Source: Halomontanus rarus (lineage in GTDB: Archaea; Halobacteriota; Halobacteria; Halobacteriales; Natrialbaceae). From it: a stretch of DNA of 64,000 nucleotides. The DNA lies in contig NZ_CP071597.1 in the NCBI RefSeq assembly GCF_017357405.1, positions 2,852,001 to 2,916,000 on the forward strand, written 5' to 3'. The notes under the pieces were generated by a model. The model was not told where the DNA came from. It searched no databases and saw only the letters and a program-made list of their open reading frames with translations. A program made the position numbers and the translations under genes. This document shows, piece by piece, positions 9,647 through 18,566 of this stretch. Within the stretch, counting starts at the first letter, position 1. Each line of letters starts with the position of its first letter.

Positions 9647-9839
9647 GAGAGTGAGCGAACGCGGCGACAGGAAAACGGTTTCGATGACACGTTTCGGCGG
9701 CTCGCCGCTCGTCGGAGACCGCTTCGAGTCGTCCGGTTTCGCGCTCGCGCTCGATTTCGAGTTCGATTCGGATCCGCGCTCGCGCTCGAGACGGCTCTCT
9801 CCGTCTCGAAGGACACACGGACGACGAGAGTCCGGTCGC

Positions 9840-10196
9840 TTATCGCCCGAGTTTCTCTCGGCCGATGCGGACGCCGGTCGGCGTGATGATAATCTGGTCG
9901 TCGCCTTTCTGGACGATGTCGCCGTCGACCTCCTGGGCGACCTGGCGGAGTTCGTCGACGATGTGTTCGACGGTGCTGTCTTTGGTGCGCAGGCGGGTGA
10001 TGTCCGCGATGACGATGTCGCCGTCGTAGACGGCGTCTTTGATGTCGATGGCCGCCGCCTGACCGTCGACTTCCGCGATGTGTACCTGCATCGTCGCCTC
10101 GCTCGCGCCGTCTGCGACGTCGTCGAGGTTCAGTTCGACGTAATCCTCGGCGCTTCGAGACTGGCTCCCGCCGAGAATTTTGCTCATGATTCCCAT
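9840..10196 (-). CDS. sepF: Cell division protein SepF (archaeal)
   Basis: A 118-residue protein beginning MGIMSKILGGSQSRSAEDYVEL, which matches archaeal SepF: a short amphipathic N-terminal membrane-targeting segment followed by the SepF (DUF552) alpha/beta fold (AAAIDIKDAVYDGDIVIADI). In haloarchaea SepF anchors FtsZ at midcell; this is established knowledge. The ATG at 10194-10196 was kept because the first residues are part of the targeting helix; ATG 10185-10187 is an alternative. It stands alone, divergent from the DUF1028 gene. Confidence 0.9.
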   Translation of the reverse strand: MGIMSKILGGSQSRSAEDYVELNLDDVADGASEATMQVHIAEVDGQAAAIDIKDAVYDGDIVIADITRLRTKDSTVEHIVDELRQVAQEVDGDIVQKGDDQIIITPTGVRIGREKLGR

Positions 10197-10351
10197 AGAA
10201 AAGGGACACCCTCGCCGCCAGTATAGTTCTTACGTCAGACGGTCAGCCAGTCGTCGATGTCCGGCCGACGTTCCGTGAACTGGTTCTCCGGTCGTCGACT
10301 CGAGCGGCTCCGACGCGGACACTTATTGACCGACGGGGCGATCCGAGAGAC

Positions 10352-11101
10352 ATGACGTTCAGCATTTGCGTCCACGAGTCCGTCGCGGACGAAGCCGACG
10401 ATGGCGACGATGAACGCGAGCCCGACCACCACGACCGCTTCGGCGTCGCCGTCACGACCCGCCTGCCCGGCGTCGGCACGCTCTGTCCGTTCGCCAGCGA
10501 ACGCGGTGCCGTCGCCACGCAGAGTCTCGTCAACGTCGATCTCGGCCGCCGTGGCATCGAGTACATCGACGACGGACTCGCCGTCGACGACGCTCTCGAG
10601 GCGCTGTTGAACGCCGACCACAACGCTCCCAGACGCCAGCTTCACGGCGTCGACGCCGACGGCACCTTCGTCTTCTCCGGCGAGGGGTGTGGCGACTGGT
10701 ACGGCCACCGCGAGGGCGACGGCTACACCGTCGCGGGGAACCTGCTGACCGGCGAGTCGGTGCTCGAGGCGGTCGCCGACAGCTACGACTCGAGCGACCG
10801 GTCGGAGCCGCTCTCGAAGCGGTTGATCGACGCGCTCGCCGCGGGCCAGGCCGAAGGCGGCGACAAGCGCGAGGAGCTGTCGGTCCAGAGTGCGGCCGTC
10901 GTCGTTCGGACGACCGAGGAGCACCCACTGGACCCCTCGTACAACGACCTCAGGGTCGACGCGACGGAGACCCCGATCGCCGATCTTCGGGAGACGTACG
11001 ACCTCGCTCGAGAGGGATACGAGGCGGCGATGGAGCGCTACGAGGAATCGTACGAGGCCGACCGGCGCGAGGGGGAGGCGTCCGAGGGAGAGGAGAACTG
11101 A
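10352..11101 (+). CDS. DUF1028 domain-containing protein (Ntn-hydrolase-like)
   Basis: A 249-residue protein. The N-terminal 220 residues carry the DUF1028 pattern: an initial MTFSICVHE strand, GVAVTTRLPGVGTLCPFASERGAVATQS, then GVDADGTFVFSGEGCGDWYGHREGDGYTVAGNLLTG. The fold belongs to the Ntn-hydrolase superfamily, but the substrate is unknown. The C-terminal tail is a Glu/Arg-rich helix, probably soluble. An ACTTATTGACC element at about 10321-10331 lies 27 nt before the ATG and supports the start and a leaderless transcript. No operon partner is evident. Confidence 0.9.
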   Translation: MTFSICVHESVADEADDGDDEREPDHHDRFGVAVTTRLPGVGTLCPFASERGAVATQSLVNVDLGRRGIEYIDDGLAVDDALEALLNADHNAPRRQLHGVDADGTFVFSGEGCGDWYGHREGDGYTVAGNLLTGESVLEAVADSYDSSDRSEPLSKRLIDALAAGQAEGGDKREELSVQSAAVVVRTTEEHPLDPSYNDLRVDATETPIADLRETYDLAREGYEAAMERYEESYEADRREGEASEGEEN

Positions 11102-11205
11102 GGCGTCGAGTTCGGGTTCGGGTTCAGGTTCGCGTTCGGGGGTCGCCATAGACCGACCGGGATCGGAACCACATCCGCTGGGCCCGTCGAGTCGAACGCG
11201 GACGA

Positions 11206-11685
11206 TCAGCCCGTAAAGTCGTACAGTTCGTCGCCGACGTAGTGCAGCGAGTCGACGACCTTCCCCTCGCTGCCGACCATCTCCGAGCCGTCGACTCGAG
11301 CGCGGCCGACGGCGAGAACCTTTCCGTGGGCCTCCTCGGCGATGACGACGAGATCGCCCTCGGAGACGTCGCCCTCGACCGTCGTGATCCCCGGTCGCAT
11401 GACGTCCGCGCCGTCGCTGACGAACGAGACGGCCCCCGAGTCGACGACGACCACGCGCTGGTCGGGATCGTAGACGTTCGCCCCGCGGACGGTCAGGAAC
11501 AGTTCGTCGTCGAAGGCGGCCACGCGCGGTTCGCCGTCGATCAGGACGACCTCGCGGTCGGTCTCCTCGAACTCGACGCGCTCGTAGGTGTCGCCGTCGA
11601 GGTCGACGCCGAGTTTGTCCGCCATCGCGTTCTCGAGGTCGGCCACGTCGTCGCTTCGAAGGTGGTGTCGAGACTTGACCTGCAT
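11206..11685 (-). CDS. PUA domain RNA-binding protein
   Basis: A 159-residue protein starting MQVKSRHHLRSDDVADLE. The N-terminal half resembles the pre-PUA domain of MCT-1/Tma20-like proteins and the C-terminal half is a PUA domain (VSFVSDGADVMRPGITTVEGDVSEGDLVVIAEEAHGKVLAVGRA). MCT-1-like proteins act in translation initiation/recycling in eukaryotes; archaeal relatives bind structured RNA. The ATG at 11683-11685 was chosen over the GTG nine bases upstream. A minus-strand ATTTAA element at 11711-11716 lies about 27 nt upstream and fits this start. Divergent from the small zinc-finger gene. Confidence 0.88.
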   Translation of the reverse strand: MQVKSRHHLRSDDVADLENAMADKLGVDLDGDTYERVEFEETDREVVLIDGEPRVAAFDDELFLTVRGANVYDPDQRVVVVDSGAVSFVSDGADVMRPGITTVEGDVSEGDLVVIAEEAHGKVLAVGRARVDGSEMVGSEGKVVDSLHYVGDELYDFTG

Positions 11686-11790
11686 GTCCGGCACAACGTC
11701 CGGTCGTCGCTTAAATCGACCGTTCTCTCGGACAGATAGATCAACTCGAGTGTGCTAATCGCTAAGTACTCCCACGACGACAGTGCTCGT

Positions 11791-12126
11791 ATGTGGCCCT
11801 CCTGGCGGGAGGCGAGGGTGACCTGTATCGCCTGCGGCGAGACGCTCCCTCGTAGCGAGGCCCGCGAATACGACAAGTACGGCGATCGTTGGGATCGGGA
11901 CGACAAAGAGTTTGAGTACCTCTGTAAACCCTGCGACGGCGACCTGTCGCGACAATCGAGGCACGGACTCGAGGCGCTGCTCGTCGACGTCGAAGCCGAG
12001 GTCGACGGCGGCGACCGCGACGGCGAGTCCGATCGAACGGCGTTCTGTCTGGGGTATCTCGATCGACTCGAGGAGCGGTACGGCACCTCGGAGTCGGAGT
12101 CCGAGGGGACACAGCGCCGGGAGTGA
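11791..12126 (+). CDS. Small zinc-finger protein, DUF7562-like
   Basis: A 111-residue acidic protein with two Cys pairs, CIAC (Cys11/Cys14, numbering from MWPSWREARV) and CKPC about 35 residues later, which would form one zinc-ribbon site. The sequence between them (REYDKYGDRWDRDDKEFEYLC) is strongly conserved among haloarchaeal homologues, annotated by memory as DUF7562. The ATG at 11791 was chosen because family homology starts there and a TAAGTA element lies about 27 nt upstream; the frame begins 13 codons earlier but crosses the promoter. The function is unknown. Confidence 0.75.
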   Translation: MWPSWREARVTCIACGETLPRSEAREYDKYGDRWDRDDKEFEYLCKPCDGDLSRQSRHGLEALLVDVEAEVDGGDRDGESDRTAFCLGYLDRLEERYGTSESESEGTQRRE

Positions 12127-12302
12127 GCGTCGTCGTCTCCGTTTCGGCTCGGTCGACTCCGTGTTTCTTTCTTTCTGACGACTAGCCTCGAGAGAACTGC
12201 GTCGTACAGGTACTAGAGCTACCGAATTACGGTTGCTCAAATCACTCTTTGAAGGTAGAGTAGCTATTTATGTGTTTTTGTCGTACTGACAGGTAATACA
12301 GT

Positions 12303-13034
12303 ATGAATCGTCGGGAACTTCTCGCTGCGAGTGCCGCGAGCACCCTCCTTGGAACAGGCGGTTGCATCGCTAATCTCGACCCACGGGATGAGAAGAGCAC
12401 CGACCCAGACGACGAGAATACTACCGACGAGAACACTGTCCCGGGCTGTACGTCGAAAGCAGAGTGGACCGGCGATATTACCAGCGGGCCGGCGGATCCC
12501 GACCCGGACTCGATCGCCGGCCACCGCGACTGTGCGAACGCGGATCGGCCGGAGCCTACCGGGAACGTGTGTGAGACGTTCGAATTGGAGAAGCAGAACG
12601 GTGAGATCGACGAGTTCCGGAGCGTGGGCGTCGAGCCGTATCCGGAGCCGCCGAATACGTTCGACGAGGAGCCGCTGACGGAGTACGTGTACGAGTATGA
12701 AGATGCTTACCAGCAAAATAAGGCCGTCTCGGAGTACGGGGAACGAGCATACGGCGCTGGAGCAGAGATCCTCGACGACTGGGGAGATCCGACACGGAGA
12801 CTCGATATTTACGACCAGATCACAGTTGTCGGAATCCGTTTCGCCCCTCCCGTAAGTTACGTAACGCGTGACGGGAATTTCGTCGGTGATGACAATTTGA
12901 GCGAACAGGCAGTATATGGAGTTGATGAAACCGGAATCGTCCGTATAGAGGAACCGTATCTCGACAACGACGAAAAGATCGTAGAAAGTCCGCCCAACCC
13001 GGTCGAAGACGGCGACCTCCTCGAGTGCTTTTGA
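12303..13034 (+). CDS. Tat-exported lipoprotein of unknown function
   Basis: A 243-residue protein. It has an RR pair at residues 3-4, a short hydrophobic stretch and a lipobox ending TGGC with Cys21, the layout of haloarchaeal Tat lipoproteins. The mature part starts with an Asp/Glu/Asn linker, then a Cys-containing region (PGCTSKAEWTG, HRDCANADRPEP, NVCETFEL) and a C-terminal beta-rich part. I do not recognise a named family. The 3' half uses more AT-ending codons than neighbouring genes, which may hint at recent acquisition. A TATTTAT box at 12265-12271 lies 35 nt upstream of the ATG. Confidence 0.8.
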   Translation: MNRRELLAASAASTLLGTGGCIANLDPRDEKSTDPDDENTTDENTVPGCTSKAEWTGDITSGPADPDPDSIAGHRDCANADRPEPTGNVCETFELEKQNGEIDEFRSVGVEPYPEPPNTFDEEPLTEYVYEYEDAYQQNKAVSEYGERAYGAGAEILDDWGDPTRRLDIYDQITVVGIRFAPPVSYVTRDGNFVGDDNLSEQAVYGVDETGIVRIEEPYLDNDEKIVESPPNPVEDGDLLECF

Positions 13035-13124
13035 TCGATACGCAACCTGAATCCAGAACGTCTTCAACGGATTTCATCTACCGATCACTGGCGAGACAGA
13101 GAATTCACCAGCCGAAGTACAGGA

Positions 13125-13132
13125 TATAAATA
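13125..13132 (+). promoter_or_regulatory. TATA box TATAAATA for the small membrane protein gene
   Basis: TATAAATA is centred at about 13128. A start site 26-28 nt downstream falls on the second ATG of the following frame (13156), not the first (13135), which lies only three bases after the box. The box therefore decides the start codon. Confidence 0.6.
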
Positions 13133-13155
13133 AGATGTCCGCGAATCTACATCCG

Positions 13156-13338
13156 ATGTCCATCGCTGTCGGACCCCGCTTGGCACCGTCAGTCCTGATT
13201 GCCAACGTTGCCATCCCCACCGTCCTCATTCTACTCGTTCTGCTCGTCGCTGGGCTGATCACCGGCGGGATCGTGTTCGTCCTCGTCTACCTCTTCCGGA
13301 GACTGTCTCACGAATCGGACGGACGCAGCGACCGGTGA
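13156..13338 (+). CDS. Small membrane protein, hypothetical
   Basis: A 60-residue protein (MSIAVGPRLAPSVLIANVAI...) dominated by one long hydrophobic segment, about residues 12-45, that could form one long or two short membrane helices. It ends in a charged tail (RRLSHESDGRSDR). The start at 13156 was chosen because the TATA box at 13125-13132 predicts transcription to begin there; ATG 13135 would give 67 residues. Its TGA stop overlaps the ATG of the next gene, so it is probably cotranscribed and translationally coupled with the methyltransferase. The function is unknown. Confidence 0.6.
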   Translation: MSIAVGPRLAPSVLIANVAIPTVLILLVLLVAGLITGGIVFVLVYLFRRLSHESDGRSDR

Positions 13339-14003
13339 TGCGGAAACAGACGCCCAATTCACGGGAGAGCAAAGCGTGGTACAACGCGCTCAGTCGGTAC
13401 TACGACGTGCTGATCGATCCCTTTCAAGGTCGTCTACGACGACGGGGGATCGGTTTCCTCGGCGTCTCCGCAGACGATCACATCCTCGATATCGGCTGTG
13501 GAACCGGTCGTGGCTCGACCACGCTGCAGAACCTCGTTGGACCCGACGGCAAAGTTGTCGGTATCGACGTTGCAGAGCAGATGTGTCGACTCACCCGGGA
13601 TCGTCTCGAGGTCGATACCCCATCTGCGGTCGTCTGTGGCGATGCGCTGGCGTTACCGTTCGATTCCGACAGTTTCGACGCCGTTCTCGTAAGTTTCACG
13701 CTCGAACTGTTCGAAGACGAGTTGCAGATGGTCGTCCTCGAGGAGATACGTCGGGTGCTCGCTCCACGAGGTCGAATCTGTGTCATCGTCCCCTCGTCAG
13801 CAGCGAGCAATCTCGTTTCTCTCCTCTACGAACGACTCAACGACGTGTTTCCGACGCTGGTCGATAGCCGACCGCTCGACGGTCGCGGCGTCCTCGCTCG
13901 AGCCAATTTCGAGGTCGTTCGGACCGAAATCGAGTGGGTGTTGGTCGTGCCGGTCGAACTCGTCTTCGCTCGTCGCGGTCCGTCCACGGGAGATCGATCC
14001 TGA
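13338..14003 (+). CDS. Class I SAM-dependent methyltransferase (UbiE/COQ5-like)
   Basis: A 221-residue methyltransferase. The SAM-binding motif I DHILDIGCGTGRG is followed by KVVGIDVAEQM (motif II acidic residue), a CGDALALPFDSDSFDAVL motif and RRVLAPRGRICVIVPS, all in the correct order for the class I Rossmann fold. The overall shape is closest to UbiE/COQ5-type quinone or lipid methyltransferases; the substrate is not defined. The start overlaps the stop of the upstream membrane protein (TGATG), suggesting coupling and perhaps a membrane-associated substrate. Confidence 0.88.
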   Translation: MRKQTPNSRESKAWYNALSRYYDVLIDPFQGRLRRRGIGFLGVSADDHILDIGCGTGRGSTTLQNLVGPDGKVVGIDVAEQMCRLTRDRLEVDTPSAVVCGDALALPFDSDSFDAVLVSFTLELFEDELQMVVLEEIRRVLAPRGRICVIVPSSAASNLVSLLYERLNDVFPTLVDSRPLDGRGVLARANFEVVRTEIEWVLVVPVELVFARRGPSTGDRS

Positions 14004-14313
14004 ACCGTTTAATCCAAGACCCACTCTCGTAAGATAGTCCCCCGTATCTCGCACCGCCATCTGGACATCACTCGACATCGATGGCACCTTGGCGATCAGT
14101 TCGTAGCTGTCGTGAGCGGATTGTTCACCGGATTCGGCGCGAAACGAGCGAAGTCGTCGCGCTGAACTCCTCTGCGGTCTCTCGCACTCGGTTTCCGTCA
14201 GGGTGTAGACAGCGTACAACCCGTCGCGTTACACCCGTCCCGTACGACGCGATCGAACGTCGATACCGACCGCCGCTCGAGGTCCAACGGGGCTGTTCAG
14301 CCACTGCTCGTCC
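14004..14313. other. Intergenic region between convergent genes, nothing recognised
   Basis: About 310 nt separate the methyltransferase stop from the convergent ABC permease stop. I see no convincing reading frame, tRNA-like structure or clear terminator hairpin. The open frame spanning it on the minus strand overlaps the methyltransferase antisense and lacks family-like sequence. Confidence 0.5.
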
Positions 14314-15111
14314 TCAGAGGTCCGTCTCGTTGAACCGCAGGTATCCCACGCCCGGCGCGATCACCGCCCACCCGGCGAGGACCAGCGCGGCGAACCAGAG
14401 GGGGATCTCACTCTCACTACCGGTCTCGCCGGCGGCCACGGCGTTCGTCACGCGTTCGTGGGCGCGACTCGGCGAGAGCGCCTCGAGGTACGGCGTCCAC
14501 CACGGGGAACTGGCGGGCATCTCGAGGCCGTTGACGACGTAGACGACGGCGTCGGGGACGACCCACCAGGCGAAGACGAACAGGAGGAACGATCCGAACG
14601 CGAGGAAGGCGGTCAGCGTCGTCGAGCGGACGAACGCGGAGATGCCGATCCCGATGGCGACGTAGACCAATGCGAGGACGAGCGTCAACGCGACGAAGCC
14701 GGCGAGCGATCCCCAGGGGAGTGTGAACCCGCTGACGAGGACGAACAGCGACGCCAGTACGACACTGACGAGTATCGAGACGGCCAGAATCGCGAACCGG
14801 CCGAGGTACGTGCCGACGACGAGGTCTCGACGCGAGTGGGGAAGCCCGAGCATGAGCCGCCACTGGCCGTTCGTCCGTCGTTTGACGATCGCTTCGTGGG
14901 CCAGCGAGAGGCCTGCGACCGGGACGAGAACCATACTGACGAGCGAGAGCAACCCGACGAACTCGTCGGTCGAACCGCCGGTACGAGCCGCTCGGACGGT
15001 GGCGTAGGCGGCCAGTCCGAAGATGAGGACGAACAGTCCGGCGAAGACGAACAGCTGGCGGCTCCGGACCGAATCGCCGATCTCCTTGCGGGCGATCAGC
15101 GTCCAACTCAT
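14314..15111 (-). CDS. ABC-2 type transporter permease
   Basis: A 265-residue membrane protein with about six transmembrane helices. The opening MSWTLIARKEIGDSVRSRQLF is typical of haloarchaeal ABC-2 permeases. The conserved ABC-2 stretch before the third helix (KRRTNGQWRLMLGLPHSRRDLVVGTYLGR) is present. It pairs with the ATP-binding protein encoded just upstream, whose stop overlaps this ATG by four bases, so the two are a translationally coupled exporter. The cargo (drug, antibiotic, copper/nitrous-oxide type or other) cannot be deduced. Confidence 0.92.
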   Translation of the reverse strand: MSWTLIARKEIGDSVRSRQLFVFAGLFVLIFGLAAYATVRAARTGGSTDEFVGLLSLVSMVLVPVAGLSLAHEAIVKRRTNGQWRLMLGLPHSRRDLVVGTYLGRFAILAVSILVSVVLASLFVLVSGFTLPWGSLAGFVALTLVLALVYVAIGIGISAFVRSTTLTAFLAFGSFLLFVFAWWVVPDAVVYVVNGLEMPASSPWWTPYLEALSPSRAHERVTNAVAAGETGSESEIPLWFAALVLAGWAVIAPGVGYLRFNETDL

Positions 15112-16136
15112 CGGCGCGCCTCCGTGTTGGGTCGTTGTTCCGGCGCCGTTTCGTCACCGCTCTCGGCGTCTCCGTCCGCGCTCCCCTCCGGCTCCCGTTG
15201 CCCCGGGCCCGGCTTCGCGCCCGCAGCCCCCGTGTAGGAGACGAACAGCTCCTCGAGACTGGTCTCGCCGGTCGAGAAGTCGACAATCTCGCCGCCGGAC
15301 GCGCGAATCTCGTCGAGGACTGCGAGTTTTGCCGCGGTCGTACAGCCGACGACGAGCGTCCGTTCCCGGTCGTGTTCGGCGACCTGAGAGACGCCTTCGA
15401 GGCTCTCGACGGCGTCTGCGACGGCGGCGACCGCCGTCGTCCCGGCCAGTTCCACGGTGAGTTCCGATTCCGCGCCGACGGTCCCTCGCAGGCGTTCTAA
15501 CGAGTCGACGGCGATCAGTTCGCCGTACCGGAGGATCCCGACGCGGTTGCAGACGGCCTCGACCTGCTCTAAGATGTGACTCGAGAAGAAGACGGTCGCG
15601 CCCCGGTCGACCTCCTCGCGGACGATTTCGCGCATGCGACGGACGCCGTGGGGATCGAGTCCCGTGGAGGGTTCGTCGAGGACGAGGAGGTCGGGCTCGC
15701 CGACGAGCGCCATTCCGAGCGCGAGTCGCTGGGCCATCCCCTTCGAGTAGCCGTGGGCGGGTCGGTCGCCGGCGCCCTCGAGTCCGACGCGTTCGATGAT
15801 CTCCTCGGGGTAGTCGTCGGCCCCCTTCGACTCGATCGCGAACTGGATGTGCTGGCGGCCGGTCATCGTCTCGAACGGTTCGAATCCCTCGGGGAGGACG
15901 CCGATTCGCCGGCGGACGGCGACGGGGTCGTCCTCGACGTCGGTGCCGAGGACGCGGACCGAACCGGCGGAGGCGTGGCTGTAGTTGAGCATGATGTCGA
16001 TCGTCGTCGACTTTCCAGCCCCGTTGGGTCCGAGGAAGCCGAAGACGTCGCCTCGGTCGACGGTGAGGTCGATTCCGCGGAGGGCGGTGACGTCGCCGAA
16101 GTGCTTTTCGACGCCGTCGAGTTCGATCGCGGGCAT
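15108..16136 (-). CDS. ABC transporter ATP-binding protein
   Basis: A 342-residue nucleotide-binding subunit. Walker A GPNGAGKS lies at residues 36-43, a YSKGM-type signature at 130-134 and Walker B LLVLDEP at 150-156, followed by the D-loop. The roughly 100-residue C-terminal extension (VELAGTTAVAAVADAVESLEGVS...) is the accessory domain common in ABC-2 exporters, ending in an acidic tail. The ATG at 16134-16136 (MPAIELDGVEKHFG) was chosen; the open frame continues upstream without homology. It forms an exporter with the permease gene that overlaps its stop. Confidence 0.95.
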   Translation of the reverse strand: MPAIELDGVEKHFGDVTALRGIDLTVDRGDVFGFLGPNGAGKSTTIDIMLNYSHASAGSVRVLGTDVEDDPVAVRRRIGVLPEGFEPFETMTGRQHIQFAIESKGADDYPEEIIERVGLEGAGDRPAHGYSKGMAQRLALGMALVGEPDLLVLDEPSTGLDPHGVRRMREIVREEVDRGATVFFSSHILEQVEAVCNRVGILRYGELIAVDSLERLRGTVGAESELTVELAGTTAVAAVADAVESLEGVSQVAEHDRERTLVVGCTTAAKLAVLDEIRASGGEIVDFSTGETSLEELFVSYTGAAGAKPGPGQREPEGSADGDAESGDETAPEQRPNTEARR

Positions 16137-16265
16137 TCGAGGGTTATCGTCTCGGAAGGCCAATAACTCTTGTCGTCCGATACCACGCCGTTTTTCTGCC
16201 GGCGGTTTTCTCCCGACGTTCGTCTTCTGACGTTCACCCCAACGTCCCGCTCCCGACACGTCTTT

Positions 16266-16288
16266 CACCCTCTCGCTCGAAGAGGGTG
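16266..16288 (+). promoter_or_regulatory. Perfect dyad directly before the RNase start codon
   Basis: CACCCTCT (16266-16273) is the exact reverse complement of AGAGGGTG (16281-16288), separated by CGCTCGA. The dyad ends two bases before the ATG at 16291. It is either an operator in the core promoter or, if transcribed, an RNA hairpin touching the start codon of a ribonuclease gene. Confidence 0.45.
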
Positions 16289-16290
16289 CC

Positions 16291-17601
16291 ATGAGCGACG
16301 ACGCACAGGCCCGAGCCCAGGCCGAGGCCGGCACGGCCGAAGGGCAGGGTCCCGTCCAGATCAGCGAGGACCTCGCGCGCCACCTCGAGAACAAGCGCGA
16401 GGAGTTGTTCGAGAAGTTCGAAATCCGCGACGAGTTCCCGGCGGGCGTCCTCGAGGAAGCCGAGGAACGCACCCAGGACATTCCGGGGGAGATCGCCGAC
16501 GAGGTCGACGAGCGGACCGATCTCCGCCACCTGACGACGTGGACGACGGATCCGATCGACGCCCAGGACTTCGACGACGCGATCTCGGTCGAGGAACGCG
16601 AGGAAGAGTACGTCCTCTGGGTTCACATTGCGGACGTCACCCACTACGTCAATCCCGAGACGTCGATGTGGGACGAGGCCGTCGAGCGCGGGAACACGGT
16701 CTACCTGCCGGCGTACACCATCCACATGCTGCCGCCCGTGCTCGCGGAGACGGTCTGCTCGCTGGTCCCCAACGAAGATCGACTCGCACACACGGTCGAG
16801 ATGCACCTCGACAAGGAGACCCTCTCCTACGAGACCATCGACATCTACAAGTCGGTCATCGAGTCCGACGAGCGACTCACCTACGCGCAGGCCGAAAAGC
16901 GCCTCGAGGATCCCGACGCACCGCTTCACGAGGAAAACACGCTAGTCCACGACCTCGCGGATCGGATGCACGAACAGCGCAAGGAGGACGGCTCGCTCGT
17001 CTTGAACCCGAGCAGGGACCGCGCCCACACCATCATCGAGGAGTGCATGCTGAAGGCCAACAAGGCCGTCACGCACACGCTGATGTGGGACCGCGGCGTC
17101 GAGGCGATGTACCGCGTCCACCCCCAGCCCAGCCCCGACGAGTGGTCGAAGGCGCTGCGAGAGATTCAGGATCTCGACGGCGTCTCGATCCCCGGCGACA
17201 CCTGGGAGGACCCCCGGAAGGCCGTGAACGCGACCCTCGAGGACGCGCCCGGACGCCAGCTCGACAAGATCCAGTGGGCGGTGATGAAGGTGATGCCGCG
17301 GGCACGGTACATGAACGACCCCTTCGGCGGCCACCACGCGCTGAACTTCGAGATCTACGGCCACTTCACGAGTCCCATTCGCCGGCTCAGCGACCTGATC
17401 AACCACTGGATCGTCTACCAGAACGACGTGCCGGAGAACCTGATCGAACTCTGCGATCGCGCCAGCGACAAGCAGAAGGCCGCCGAGACCTGCGAACGCG
17501 AGTACAAGGGCTTCCTACAGGAGGTCGGCCTCGATCCGACGGCGGTCAACAACCGCGGGATCGAGGTCGTCGACGACGACGAAGCGGACAAGACGCTGTA
17601 G
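16291..17601 (+). CDS. RNB domain exoribonuclease (RNase R-like)
   Basis: A 436-residue enzyme. The RNB catalytic signature DPIDAQDFDDAI at residues 87-98 supplies the Mg2+-binding aspartates, followed by YVLWVHIADVTHYV and, further on, HTVEMHLDKETLSYE and FTSPIRRLSDLINHW, all typical RNase II/R core elements. It is much shorter than bacterial RNase R (about 800): the cold-shock and S1 domains are absent, as in other haloarchaeal versions. It degrades RNA 3' to 5'. The ATG at 16291 follows a perfect inverted repeat, which could make expression self-controlled. Confidence 0.93.
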   Translation: MSDDAQARAQAEAGTAEGQGPVQISEDLARHLENKREELFEKFEIRDEFPAGVLEEAEERTQDIPGEIADEVDERTDLRHLTTWTTDPIDAQDFDDAISVEEREEEYVLWVHIADVTHYVNPETSMWDEAVERGNTVYLPAYTIHMLPPVLAETVCSLVPNEDRLAHTVEMHLDKETLSYETIDIYKSVIESDERLTYAQAEKRLEDPDAPLHEENTLVHDLADRMHEQRKEDGSLVLNPSRDRAHTIIEECMLKANKAVTHTLMWDRGVEAMYRVHPQPSPDEWSKALREIQDLDGVSIPGDTWEDPRKAVNATLEDAPGRQLDKIQWAVMKVMPRARYMNDPFGGHHALNFEIYGHFTSPIRRLSDLINHWIVYQNDVPENLIELCDRASDKQKAAETCEREYKGFLQEVGLDPTAVNNRGIEVVDDDEADKTL

Positions 17602-17658
17602 GCGGGCGACAGCGAGGACGAGGACGAAGGCGAAGGCGAAGGCGGCAAATTCTCGCGG

Positions 17659-18279
17659 TCACTCGTACTCTCCCTCGAGCGATCTCTCGTAGGTGTACAC
17701 CGGTTGCGTGTCGCCCGCGAACCTCTCCTCGTGTTCGCCGGTCCGCTCGAATCCTCTCGATTCGTAGAATCGGACGCCCACCTCGTTGTCGGCGAAGACC
17801 TCGAGTTCGAGCCGTTCGTAGTTGGCGTCGCCGTCACCATCGGTCTCGAGTCCGTCGATAGCTCGCTCGAGGAGCGCCGTTCCGGTTCCCTTTCCCCAGC
17901 AGCCCGGGTGGACGTACAGCCGAACCAGCGAGGCGACCGTCCGACCGTGACCGTCCGATCCCGGAACGACGTGGACGAAGCCGACGAGTTCGCCCTGGGT
18001 GTCGCGAGCGCCAGTACCGCTACCGCGACTGCCACTCTCGGCGTCATCGTCGCTGTCTCTCTCACTATCGGCTTCGGCCACGAGAAAGACGGCGTCCGAC
18101 CGGTCGGCCGCGTCGGCGATCGAGGCCTCGAGGTCGTCGACGGCGTACCAGTCGTCGACCGTCGTATCGACCGTCTCACTGCCGAGAAACCCGTCGTAGG
18201 CGCCGTGCCAGCTCTCGCGGGCGACGGTTCGAACCGCTGGGGCGTCGCTCTCGTGCGCCTGTCGAACGGTTCTCGTCAT
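17659..18279 (-). CDS. GNAT family N-acetyltransferase
   Basis: A 206-residue acetyl-CoA-dependent transferase. The acetyl-CoA-binding loop VRLYVHPGCWGKGTGTALLE (a variant of R/Q-x-x-G-x-G/A) and the later NEVGVRFYESRGFERTG segment are diagnostic. An acidic insert (ADSERDSDDDAESGSRGSG) interrupts the beta3-beta4 region and looks like a haloadaptive loop. The ATG at 18277-18279 (MTRTVRQAHESD) was chosen because GNAT homology begins immediately. The acceptor substrate is unknown. It converges with the ribonuclease gene. Confidence 0.9.
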   Translation of the reverse strand: MTRTVRQAHESDAPAVRTVARESWHGAYDGFLGSETVDTTVDDWYAVDDLEASIADAADRSDAVFLVAEADSERDSDDDAESGSRGSGTGARDTQGELVGFVHVVPGSDGHGRTVASLVRLYVHPGCWGKGTGTALLERAIDGLETDGDGDANYERLELEVFADNEVGVRFYESRGFERTGEHEERFAGDTQPVYTYERSLEGEYE

Positions 18280-18566
18280 GGATTGGGACGAATCGGAGTG
18301 CGTCGGTTTCGGAAAAAAGCGTTCGGGTCGCGTGGTTCGTCGAGACACTCGGCGGTGTGTCGCCGTCAGAATAGACCGACGTCGAGCGCGTACGGCCACG
18401 CGGTTCGCTCTCACTCTGTCCCGGTTCCGGCCGTCGATGTCCGTTTCCGCGTCCCCAGAAATATCATACTATTGCCGTTCGTCCGGTACTCAAAACGAAC
18501 ATAACTACCGTTAGTAGTAACGCCGATATCTCATATAGACGGCCTCCTTTGTAATCGTTATCTCAG

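Noticed and set aside
10235..11149. 304-codon minus-strand frame opposite the DUF1028 gene
   Set aside because: The plus frame has clear DUF1028 motifs and a well-placed promoter element.
13135..13158. Upstream ATG for the small membrane protein
   Set aside because: It lies three bases after the TATA box, so it would not be within the transcript; ATG 13156 fits the expected start site.
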